Assembly (NCBI GenBank): GCA_011372845.1
Contig: DSAI01000187.1
Coordinates: 1 to 5,991, forward strand
DNA length: 5,991 nucleotides
DNA from: Actinomycetota bacterium
GTDB lineage: Bacteria; Actinomycetota; Coriobacteriia; Anaerosomatales; Anaerosomataceae
Direction of reading: 5' to 3'
In this document: positions 1-5,959 of the stretch, one piece after another
Numbering within the stretch: the stretch's first letter is position 1
How the letters are laid out: every line of letters begins with the position of its first letter
Notes under the pieces: model-generated
The model's database searches: none
Told to the model about the DNA's origin: nothing
The model's input: only the letters and a program-made list of their open reading frames with translations
Made by a program: the position numbers and the translations under genes

Positions 1-905
1 GCTGCCGCGAGCACGCCCGCAAGGAACACCCATCGCTTGCGACCCGACGGCGCCAGCGCCCACACGACCACCAACCCCACCGCGAGCGCAAGCAGGCCGG
101 TGCGCGAGTAGGTGACGTACACGCCAAGGGCGGATACCCCCGCAGCCGCAAGCCACGGGATCGCCTGCCGCAACGAGCGGGCGTGAACGACCTTGATGGC
201 CGCCACCACCACGGCCGCCGCCAGCATCGCAGCGAGGTAGTTGGGGTCTTCGAAGAACGCGGATCCGCGCAACGGTGATGTGGGACCGGCCACCCGCACG
301 GCAGTGTTGCCGATCGACGCGCCGAGCACCTGCGCGAGCGCTATCAGCGCCTGCAGGACGCCCGCGCCCACGAACCCGGCCATAGACGCATCAACGACCC
401 ACTGCTTGCGAAGGAAGGTGGAGGTGAGCTGGCAGAACAGGTAGATGAAGACCAGCCGCGCGATCGCCATGACCGTGTCGCCCTTGTCGAGCGAGAACGG
501 GAGCGACCACAACGCCGCGCCGAGCAAGAGCAGGAGCCCCGCGTCGATGAGCGTGAACCGGGGCCTGGCCGACTCGTCACCGCCCAGGAGGCGCAGCGCC
601 CACGACGCGAGCCCGATCAGAAGCACCGCCTGATACGCCGTGAGCGGCATGGGCTCGGAGATGATGCGTCCGCCCAGGTCGAACGACGCGGCAACGAGCA
701 TGAGCGGCACGCTCCACTCGGCCTTCCACAGCAGGAGCGCAACGACGCCGACGCCGGCGAGAGCGAGCGTGGCGAGCAGGGCGCCGCTGCGCGTGCCCGG
801 GTCGCCCAGCAGCAGGCCCACGATCACCGCGGCAAGCAGCAGCGCCGTCACCAGGCGTATGTCGAATCCCCCGAGTGCGGGTGTGTCGCTCTTCGTCGCG
901 CTCAC
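1..905 (-). CDS. O-antigen ligase/polymerase-like polytopic membrane protein (Wzy_C type), C-terminus missing
   Basis: The minus-strand frame is open from a GTG at 905 to the window edge (301 codons plus 2 nt), with no stop. The product is very hydrophobic, with roughly nine to eleven membrane segments, for example near residues 18-35, 41-60, 90-106, 119-135, 146-160, 174-195, 223-240, 249-264 and 269-286. Two motifs are typical of the O-antigen ligase/polymerase superfamily: FFEDPNYLA at 217-225 (the F-x-x-PN-x-L element) and TYSRTGLLAL at 265-274, with the conserved S-R-T-G turn. Such proteins act at the outer face of the cytoplasmic membrane, joining lipid-linked glycan repeats or moving a glycan to an acceptor. 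Family members usually exceed 400 residues, so the C-terminus and probably a large external loop are missing. The start is supported by the GTGA overlap with the upstream glycosyltransferase stop and by a GGGG Shine-Dalgarno-like run 7 nt upstream. Polymerase and ligase cannot be told apart from this fragment. Confidence 0.85.
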   Translation of the reverse strand, partial: MSATKSDTPALGGFDIRLVTALLLAAVIVGLLLGDPGTRSGALLATLALAGVGVVALLLWKAEWSVPLMLVAASFDLGGRIISEPMPLTAYQAVLLIGLASWALRLLGGDESARPRFTLIDAGLLLLLGAALWSLPFSLDKGDTVMAIARLVFIYLFCQLTSTFLRKQWVVDASMAGFVGAGVLQALIALAQVLGASIGNTAVRVAGPTSPLRGSAFFEDPNYLAAMLAAAVVVAAIKVVHARSLRQAIPWLAAAGVSALGVYVTYSRTGLLALAVGLVVVWALAPSGRKRWVFLAGVLAA

Positions 906-916
906 GTCTCATCCCC
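902..916 (-). promoter_or_regulatory. Translational coupling junction (GTGA overlap with GGGG ribosome-binding site)
   Basis: On the minus strand the glycosyltransferase stop TGA (904-902) shares bases with the membrane-protein start GTG (905-903), giving a 4-nt GTGA overlap. A GGGG run at 916-913 sits 7 nt upstream of the GTG. The arrangement implies cotranscription and coupled translation, fitting enzymes that supply and use the same lipid-linked glycan. Confidence 0.7.
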
Positions 917-2227
917 GAGCATCTCGTCAAGGAGTGTGGCGAGGGTCTGCGCCAATCGGGAGCGCTCGTACCGCGCCACCTGCTCCCCATCGGGCGTGGC
1001 CAGCGCCTCGCCTCGCACCTTCAGGACGAGCATCTCGCGCAGCGTGCTGGCGAGCGCGGCCGTGTCGCCGTACGACACCACCCGTCCCGCCGATGCGTCT
1101 CCAACGAGCTGGGCGGCGGCACCGTCCACCGGCCCCGCCAGCAGGACGGGCAGGCCCATGCCAAGGTACTCGAAGAGCTTGCCCGTGTACACGGCACGCG
1201 ATCCCGGTACGTTGGCTATCACCACAACACCCACGTCCGCTCCGGCAACGACCTCGAGCGCGGCGCGATGAGGCAGATACCCGTGGAAGCGCACGACCTC
1301 CTCGAGACCCGCGGCTCGCACCGCCTCCCTCACCGCAGGCGAACCCTCGCCCACCACATCGAAGCGGATACTCTCCGGGCCCTCCTCGGCGATCACCGTC
1401 CGCATCGCCTCGAGGAGCGGTGAGGGATCGGTGAGCCCGTAGAAGCGGCCCATGAACGCGAGCGCAAGCGGTGATCCCGGAGCGCCCGTTAGCGGGGGCA
1501 TCTCGGCGGCGTCGTAGCCGTTGGGAAGCATCACGGCGCGGGAGGCTCCAAAGCGCTCCGCCTCGCGGGCGATGTCAGGCGACACGGCGGTCACCACTGC
1601 CGCGGATCCGCACACACGACGTTGGGCACGCCGCGCAAGCGCACGGTGGAGCGGCGTTGGGCGGAGGAAGTGCGGATTGGTGGCCCAGGCGTCACGCATG
1701 TCGGCGATCAGCGGCACGCCGAGCGTCTCGGCACACCTGCGACCCGCGATGAGCGTGGAGTGCGGCGGGCCCGACGCGAGCACCGCATCGTACCGCTCGC
1801 CGAAACGCCGCACGTGCCGCACCACCGAGGCCGCCCATCGGCGCGCCTCGTCGGGGACGCATACCCAGCGGACGATACGCGTACTGAGCGGCGTTCCGAT
1901 GGAGGGCGCCCCGCCTGCGCCGACACCCGCGGCCGTACCGCCGGGGCCGGCGGTACGCAGGACACGCTTCACCTGCGCGATGGGCCGGGCGACCGCGCGC
2001 ACGGCGTTCCGATGCGGCAGGCGCGTCACCGGGATACCGGCTACGTCGGCCAGCAGGCTGGGATCTTCAGGGCGGCCGGGCACGTGCTCCGCGGTGATAA
2101 CGTGGGGCTCCCAGCCGAGGTGCCGGAGGTCTCTGCAGAACTTCGCGATGCGCTGTACGCCGCCTCCGCCGCTGGGCGGAAACTCGTAGGACAGCACGAG
2201 CAGACGTTTGGGTGTGGATTCGGTCAC
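902..2227 (-). CDS. Family 4-like glycosyltransferase (GT-B fold)
   Basis: This predicted cytoplasmic glycosyltransferase has 441 residues and no transmembrane segment. It probably transfers a sugar from a nucleotide-sugar donor to a lipid-linked surface glycan; donor and acceptor cannot be read from sequence. The N-terminal domain opens with LLVLSYEFPPSGGGGVQRI (9-27), the usual first strand and glycine loop. It continues with ASGPPHSTLIAG (151-162) and IADMRDAW (174-181). The C-terminal donor domain shows LPNGYDA (234-240), FMGRFYG (258-264), VVGEGS (291-296) and YTGKLFEYLGMGLPVL (347-362). E353 matches the second Glu of the GT4 E-x7-E motif, but the first position is Ala345. A glycine/alanine-rich insert lies at about 93-112. 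The frame stays open further upstream, to 2581, but that part overlaps the opposite-strand glycosyltransferase. The GTG at 2227 places the first strand close to the N-terminus. No Shine-Dalgarno is seen; a -10 box 7 nt upstream suggests a leaderless mRNA. Confidence 0.9.
   Translation of the reverse strand: MTESTPKRLLVLSYEFPPSGGGGVQRIAKFCRDLRHLGWEPHVITAEHVPGRPEDPSLLADVAGIPVTRLPHRNAVRAVARPIAQVKRVLRTAGPGGTAAGVGAGGAPSIGTPLSTRIVRWVCVPDEARRWAASVVRHVRRFGERYDAVLASGPPHSTLIAGRRCAETLGVPLIADMRDAWATNPHFLRPTPLHRALARRAQRRVCGSAAVVTAVSPDIAREAERFGASRAVMLPNGYDAAEMPPLTGAPGSPLALAFMGRFYGLTDPSPLLEAMRTVIAEEGPESIRFDVVGEGSPAVREAVRAAGLEEVVRFHGYLPHRAALEVVAGADVGVVVIANVPGSRAVYTGKLFEYLGMGLPVLLAGPVDGAAAQLVGDASAGRVVSYGDTAALASTLREMLVLKVRGEALATPDGEQVARYERSRLAQTLATLLDEMLGDET
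1934..1957. repeat. 24-nt near-perfect palindrome inside the glycosyltransferase gene
   Basis: Two 11-nt arms (1934-1944 and 1947-1957, CGTACCGCCGG and its reverse complement) flank a central GG. It encodes RTAGPGGT, residues 91-98, at the start of the Gly/Ala-rich insert of the minus-strand glycosyltransferase. As RNA it could form a very GC-rich hairpin. There is no T-run, so it is not a typical intrinsic terminator. Its function is unknown, and codon bias in a Gly/Pro/Thr stretch could have produced it by chance. Confidence 0.6.
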
Positions 2228-2233
2228 ATGCCG

Positions 2234-2239
2234 TATAAT
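2234..2239 (+). promoter_or_regulatory. Consensus -10 box (TATAAT) for the plus-strand glycosyltransferase
   Basis: TATAAT matches the sigma70-type -10 consensus perfectly and stands out as an AT island in very GC-rich sequence. The expected transcription start is about 2246, leaving a leader of about 80 nt before the GTG at 2325. No good -35 box is found: the position giving a 17-nt spacer reads GGTGTG. It overlaps the opposite-strand -10 box by five bases. Confidence 0.55.
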
Positions 2240-2240
2240 A
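2235..2240 (-). promoter_or_regulatory. -10 box (TATTAT) for the minus-strand glycosyltransferase and membrane-protein pair
   Basis: Read on the minus strand the hexamer is TATTAT (5 of 6 to consensus), followed by 7 nt and then the GTG start at 2227. Transcription would begin at or next to the start codon, giving a leaderless mRNA, which agrees with the absence of a Shine-Dalgarno. The -35 region (TTCCGG at a 17-nt spacer) is poor. Confidence 0.5.
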
Positions 2241-2313
2241 CCGGCAACACCCAGGGACCGGAACCGCGCCGTTGACCAGCCGACACCGCCCCACCCACCC
2301 GCCATCGACGATT

Positions 2314-2327
2314 GGGGTCGCCCCGTG
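2314..2327 (+). promoter_or_regulatory. Ribosome-binding site and small hairpin abutting the GTG start
   Basis: The only Shine-Dalgarno-like stretch before the plus-strand glycosyltransferase is GGGG at 2314-2317, 7 nt before the GTG at 2325. It is complementary to CCCC at 2321-2324, so GGGG-TCG-CCCC could fold into a 4-bp stem that hides the site. A stem this short is weak alone. Confidence 0.35.
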
Positions 2328-3494
2328 CGCGTAGGCATGGTGCTCGCCAACCAGCCGTTCCCCCCAGACATCCGCGTTGAGAAGGAGGCCGACGTCCTCG
2401 CCGGCGCGGGGCACGAAGTGCTGCTGTCGTGCCGCCGGGAACACGGCCAGGTCGCCGAGGAGACCGTCGGCAACGTGCGGGCGATCAGGCATAAGGTGCA
2501 CCCGGGCTCTCCGCTCCGCAGGCGGCTCGACTCGTTCCTGTTCCTGCTCACTCTCGACTCACCGTCGTGGAGAGGCGCCATCGAACGCCTGGTGACCGAG
2601 CACGGCGCGCAAGCGCTGCACTGCCACGACCTCCCCTATGCTCGCTCCGTACTCAAAGCGGGGCGGCGCACGGGTGTCCCGGTGGTGCTCGACTTCCACG
2701 AGAACTACCCGGCGGCGCTCCGGCTGTGGCGTCGGCGATGGATCGACCGGGTCCTGTTCTCCGGAGCGCGGGCGTCGCGGTTCGAGCGCCAGGTGGTGCG
2801 TGAGGCGGACCGTGTGGTCGTGGTGGTGGAGGAGGCGAAGGACCGCCTTGTGCGCCTGGGCGCGGACCCGGCGCGCGTGGTGGTGTTCGGCAACGCCGAG
2901 CCCGCCGCACTGGTGTTGGCGGATGCTCCCACGCTGCCCGACCGGCTGCACCTGGTGTACGTGGGCGGGATCGCTCCGCATCGCGGTCTCGAGACCGCCG
3001 TTGAGGCCATGCCCTCGATACTCGGCAAGCGGCCCGATGCGCATCTCACCATCGTTGGCGATGGTGTGAGCCTGGGAGAACTGGAAGCGCTCGTTAGGCG
3101 CCTCGGCCTGAGCGATGCGGTCACGTTCACGGGGCGGCTGCCCAAGGACGAGGCCATGCGCTACGTGGAGCAGGCCACGATAGGGCTCGTGCCGCACCTG
3201 AAGAGCCCGCATACGGAGGCGACCGTGCCCCACAAGCTTTTCCAGTACATGGCGTACGGGCGCCCCGTGCTGGTGAGCGACTGCGCTCCGCTCGCGCGCA
3301 TCGTGCGGGAGACGGGCGCGGGGGCGGTGTTCACCGCCGGGGACGCGGGCTCGTTCGCGGAGACGGCCCTTGCGCTCGGATCGGATCATGCCCGGCTCAG
3401 TGAGACGTCACGGGCGGGCCGCAACGCGGCCGCCACCACGTGGAGCATGGAGTCCGACTCGGCCGATCTGCTGGGGCTCTACAACGCGCCCTGA
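2325..3494 (+). CDS. Family 4 glycosyltransferase (GT-B fold)
   Basis: This 389-residue product has the usual length for a GT4 enzyme and no transmembrane segment, so it is probably cytoplasmic or membrane-peripheral. It likely adds one sugar to a surface polysaccharide or glycolipid; donor and acceptor are not deducible. The N-terminus, with FPPDIRVEKEADVLAGAGHEV (12-32) just after the first strand, is the hallmark opening of many capsule/O-antigen GT4 enzymes and fixes the GTG start. HCHDLPYA (99-106) and LDFHENYPA (122-130) complete the acceptor-domain signature. The donor domain carries VYVGGIAPHRGLETAVEAM (211-229), IVGDG (243-247), FTGRLP (268-273) and the nucleotide-sugar site TEATVPHKLFQYMAYGRPVL (297-316). 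It is divergent from the other glycosyltransferase, sharing a 97-nt control region with it, and converges on the wall-anchored protein. An upstream frame extension to a TTG at 2208 is rejected because the -10 box lies inside it. ATG at 2337 is a less likely start. Confidence 0.92.
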   Translation: MRVGMVLANQPFPPDIRVEKEADVLAGAGHEVLLSCRREHGQVAEETVGNVRAIRHKVHPGSPLRRRLDSFLFLLTLDSPSWRGAIERLVTEHGAQALHCHDLPYARSVLKAGRRTGVPVVLDFHENYPAALRLWRRRWIDRVLFSGARASRFERQVVREADRVVVVVEEAKDRLVRLGADPARVVVFGNAEPAALVLADAPTLPDRLHLVYVGGIAPHRGLETAVEAMPSILGKRPDAHLTIVGDGVSLGELEALVRRLGLSDAVTFTGRLPKDEAMRYVEQATIGLVPHLKSPHTEATVPHKLFQYMAYGRPVLVSDCAPLARIVRETGAGAVFTAGDAGSFAETALALGSDHARLSETSRAGRNAAATTWSMESDSADLLGLYNAP

Positions 3495-3501
3495 GCCCCG
3501 C

Positions 3502-5922
3502 CTAGTAGGTGTCGCCGACCACTCGGATCTGGAGATCGTTCACGACCGACTCATCGATCGCCGCAGCGCCGCCCATCACGTAGACGTCGAGCACGCGGTC
3601 CGCATAGCGGTCGATCAGATAGCGCGTGGGATCGGAAAGCGAGCCCGACGAACGCGTGAGCAACAACGGACCGTTCACCCGCGCCGCCAGCACCCCGCCG
3701 GTCATGGCGTCGGGGAAGGTCTCTCCCGAGGCGACCACGAACCGCTGCATGCCGAAGACCTGCTCGCGTCCGAGCCCCCGCTCGACGATCAGCCGAGCGG
3801 TCTCATACCGGTTCGCGCCCGCCGCTCTCCGAACAACGTAGCCACGGGCCTTCAGGACGTCCTCCACATCCCCGGAGACGGCCGCCTCCCCGCCGACGAC
3901 GTACACGTCGCTCGCGCCCGAGGCCCGCAGCGCATCGTACGTTGCCTGCGTGAGGCTGTCAGGCCGCGTGAGGAGGATCGGCTCCCCCCTGCGCGCGGCG
4001 TACGGTGACGCGGCCAACGCGTCCGGGAAGTCAGCGCCCGAGGCGAGCACCACCTCGCTGGGGCTGCCCTTGAGTTGGCACAGCCTCTCGGCTATCAGGG
4101 CGGATGTGTCGTAGCGATCGGTTCCGGGGAAGCGCTCGATCGTGGGCTTGGTGATGCCGGCTTCGTAGAGCGCGCTCTGAACCTCCACCACAGTGGTGGT
4201 GGAGATGCTCGCCGTTCCGCCGAGCACCAGCACCCGCGACGGGCGCAGACGCTGGACCTCGGCCCGGGTCTCCGCGTCCAGCTTGTCGGTGCTCACGAGC
4301 AGGATCGGGGCTCGGTAGGCGTGTGCGAGCGGCGCCCCGCATAGGGCGTCGGGGAACGCGTCCTTGCGGGCAAGCACAACGGCGGGCGAGACCACGGGAT
4401 ACGCCTTCTTCGCGGCCTCCACCGCCGTTCCCACCCGGTTGAGGCCCGCGAGCCGGGTGATCTCAGGCGTCACTTCACGCCCGAACAGGCCGTCCTCGCC
4501 CCACAGGAAGACCTTCTGGAAGTACGCGCTCGCATCGTTGTTCCACTCACAGAAGAGCACACGGGGCAACGTGGAGACCGGTGCCCCTCGCACCACCTGC
4601 GGATCGTTGTAGCGCGCGTTGGGGCCGTCCTGCTGCTTCACCCAAACCTGATCGGACCATGTTCCGCCGAGATCACCTGAGGTGAAGCGGGCCAGGTCTC
4701 CGCCCCGGGCGGCATGCGGATCGCCCACAAGAGCCTGGCTGTCAGGCCGTCCGCCCATGGTCACGTATGCGTGCAGGTACGTCCAGCCGCCACGGTCGTC
4801 CACCTCGATGTCGGCGGCGTCGAAGAAGTGATCCGTCTCGGCGATGGTCACAGGCTCGGTCCACTCCGTGCCGGTGAACCGCGTGAAGCGCCAGAAGTAG
4901 ACCTGCTCCTCGGCATCAGTGTCGCCCTGTAGATAGATGATGCAGGGGTTCCCATCCGGTAGTTCGCGGACCACCACCTGGTTGATCTCGTCCGTCTCAG
5001 GGATGTCAACCACCGTGCACGTGCCAAGGATCGTCTCCTCGGGTACTGCCGGACCGGGAAGGACGGTACCGGTAGCATCGGTCCACACGCCCTCGGCCTC
5101 GGACCGCACGTAGTAGAGGCCCTGCCGCACGAACGGGTCAGCGTTGCCCCAGTCGCTGGTCCTCGGGGCGCGAGTGAACGCGATATGGGTGGCGTGGTCG
5201 CCGGTGAACACGGAATCGTACCAGAGGGAGTCGCCTGTGGACTCGATGACGGTCTCGCCCCTCGCCCAGGTGACGCCGTTGGTGGTGACGATGCTTGCGA
5301 TATCGCCACGGATGGGGTTGGCCTCGCCCCGGCGCATCCACACCCGCAGCCCGGTCCCGTCGGCGTGCTCGTAGAGCTCGGGAACGGGATACGTGCACGT
5401 CACGCTGGAGCCGTCGACGGTGATGCTCTTGAGCTTCCAGCTACCCGCGACCCCGGGGGTGGCGCTCACCGCGTGGTAGAGCCTCGTGTTGTGCGCGCCC
5501 CAGAAGACGTGGAACACGCCATCGGCATCCTGGATGATCGCCGGCCCGCCATGGGTATCCATCCTGCCGGCGAGGTAGGCGTTGGAGCCCACGCGCACCG
5601 GCTCCGACCATCGGCCGGTGTCGTGATCGAACACGCAGACGAAGGGGTCGAGGTTCGCGCCCTGGTACGCCACGACGGTGGCGTTGGAACCGGCATCGTA
5701 CACGGCCGAGGGAGCGATCGCCATCGCCTCGTACGTGGCGTTGCCGGATGCGTCGGCGTCGAGGAAGTCGCCCAACCAGGTGCCCCACGCGCCGCCGGTG
5801 GCGATGAACGCGCCACACACGGCCGCAAGGGCGACGTATACCCCAATCCGCCACATGCGCCTGAGAGATCTATGCTGAGGGCTCCCCGGATCGGAGCCGC
5901 ACACCGCTCGATTACGTTTCAC
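3502..5922 (-). CDS. Secreted cell-wall-anchored protein: BNR_4-type beta-propeller plus three CWB2 repeats
   Basis: The product has 806 residues. A basic N-terminus and a hydrophobic stretch (about 27-45) form a signal peptide. Residues ~62-482 resemble a BNR_4 beta-propeller: repeated W/F-ended strands, a clear Asp-box S415-x-D417-x-G419-x-T421-W422, and conserved elements DTHGGPAI (122-129), FWGAH (140-144), TYP (177-179) and WMRRG (195-199). Relatives of this fold include sialidase-like proteins and PL24/PL25 ulvan lyases. Residues 490-806 are three CWB2 repeats, which in clostridia hold surface proteins to an anionic wall polymer without a covalent bond. The likely role is binding or cleaving a polysaccharide at the cell surface; no substrate can be named. 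The start is GTG 5922 (a promoter lies just upstream); ATG 5856 (residue 23, after RSLRR) would still give a signal peptide and cannot be excluded. The stop TAG at 3504-3502 lies 7 nt from the convergent glycosyltransferase stop, and no terminator fits between them. Confidence 0.9.
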   Translation of the reverse strand: MKRNRAVCGSDPGSPQHRSLRRMWRIGVYVALAAVCGAFIATGGAWGTWLGDFLDADASGNATYEAMAIAPSAVYDAGSNATVVAYQGANLDPFVCVFDHDTGRWSEPVRVGSNAYLAGRMDTHGGPAIIQDADGVFHVFWGAHNTRLYHAVSATPGVAGSWKLKSITVDGSSVTCTYPVPELYEHADGTGLRVWMRRGEANPIRGDIASIVTTNGVTWARGETVIESTGDSLWYDSVFTGDHATHIAFTRAPRTSDWGNADPFVRQGLYYVRSEAEGVWTDATGTVLPGPAVPEETILGTCTVVDIPETDEINQVVVRELPDGNPCIIYLQGDTDAEEQVYFWRFTRFTGTEWTEPVTIAETDHFFDAADIEVDDRGGWTYLHAYVTMGGRPDSQALVGDPHAARGGDLARFTSGDLGGTWSDQVWVKQQDGPNARYNDPQVVRGAPVSTLPRVLFCEWNNDASAYFQKVFLWGEDGLFGREVTPEITRLAGLNRVGTAVEAAKKAYPVVSPAVVLARKDAFPDALCGAPLAHAYRAPILLVSTDKLDAETRAEVQRLRPSRVLVLGGTASISTTTVVEVQSALYEAGITKPTIERFPGTDRYDTSALIAERLCQLKGSPSEVVLASGADFPDALAASPYAARRGEPILLTRPDSLTQATYDALRASGASDVYVVGGEAAVSGDVEDVLKARGYVVRRAAGANRYETARLIVERGLGREQVFGMQRFVVASGETFPDAMTGGVLAARVNGPLLLTRSSGSLSDPTRYLIDRYADRVLDVYVMGGAAAIDESVVNDLQIRVVGDTY
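3505..4455 (-). other. Three tandem CWB2 (cell-wall-binding type 2) repeats
   Basis: The repeats start at R490, R597 and R699 and are each about 102-108 residues long. Each has an opening R-x-x-G-x-[DN]-R element (490-496, 597-603, 699-705), an FPDA[LM] element (523-527, 632-636, 736-740), a P-[IL]-L-L strand (539-542, 648-651, 752-755) and a V-x-V-x-G-G turn (G568-G569, G677-G678, G784-G785). The opening of repeat 1 reads NRVGTA, where repeats 2 and 3 have DRYDTS and NRYETA. Three repeats is the usual number for this anchor in clostridial surface proteins. Confidence 0.93.
4477..5739 (-). other. BNR_4-type beta-propeller domain
   Basis: This part encodes residues ~62-482 of the wall-anchored protein. 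The pattern H124, then H144 exactly 20 residues later, then TYP (Y178) and WMR (R197), matches the layout I recall for BNR_4 proteins, where an H-x19-H pair and a Y...R pair line the active cleft of PL24/PL25 lyases. A perfect Asp-box lies at 415-422, and degenerate ones around D101-W105 and N215-W219. Domain limits are approximate and the family assignment is from memory of its motifs. Confidence 0.7.
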
Positions 5923-5930
5923 GAACCGTG

Positions 5931-5959
5931 ATGCTACCTGTACGACGGCGTTTCCTCAA
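5931..5959 (-). promoter_or_regulatory. Putative promoter of the wall-anchored protein gene
   Basis: On the minus strand, TTGAGG (5959-5954, 4 of 6 to the -35 consensus) and TAGCAT (5936-5931, 4 of 6 to the -10 consensus) are separated by exactly 17 nt. Transcription would begin near 5924, two or so bases from the GTG at 5922, so the mRNA would be nearly leaderless. No Shine-Dalgarno precedes the GTG. Nothing else is recognised in 5960-5991. Confidence 0.45.

Noticed and set aside
640..1434. Long plus-strand open frames opposite the glycosyltransferase and the membrane protein.
   Set aside because: Arg/Ser/Pro-rich shadow frames typical of high-GC DNA; the minus-strand genes carry clear family motifs.
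2272..2277. TTGACC as a plus-strand -35 box.
   Set aside because: No -10-like hexamer lies 16-18 nt downstream; that stretch is C-rich.
2208..2324. Upstream start (TTG 2208) for the plus-strand glycosyltransferase.
   Set aside because: It would place a perfect TATAAT inside the coding region and add a Pro-rich tail of 39 residues before the usual GT4 opening.
2272..2334. Short upstream frame (TTG 2272 to TAG 2334, 20 residues) overlapping the GTG start.
   Set aside because: It has a rare start codon, no Shine-Dalgarno and no recognisable peptide; such frames are expected by chance.
2228..2581. N-terminal extension of the minus-strand glycosyltransferase up to 2581 (559 residues).
   Set aside because: The added 118 residues have no glycosyltransferase character, overlap the conserved N-terminus of the plus-strand enzyme, and span the intergenic promoter. 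The family's first strand begins right after GTG 2227.
2559..3389. Long minus-strand open frame opposite the plus-strand glycosyltransferase.
   Set aside because: Its product is His/Arg-rich with no recognisable domain, while the opposite strand encodes a complete GT4 enzyme.
4183..4204. Inverted repeat with 9-nt arms (CTCCACCAC and GTGGTGGAG, 4-nt loop) in the CWB2 region.
   Set aside because: It is explained by the low-complexity Thr/Val codons of STTTVVEV, and there is no T-run.
5806..5820. Possible lipobox (AAVC, residues 33-36) in the signal peptide.
   Set aside because: Val before the Cys does not fit the lipobox, and the protein already has a CWB2 anchor.
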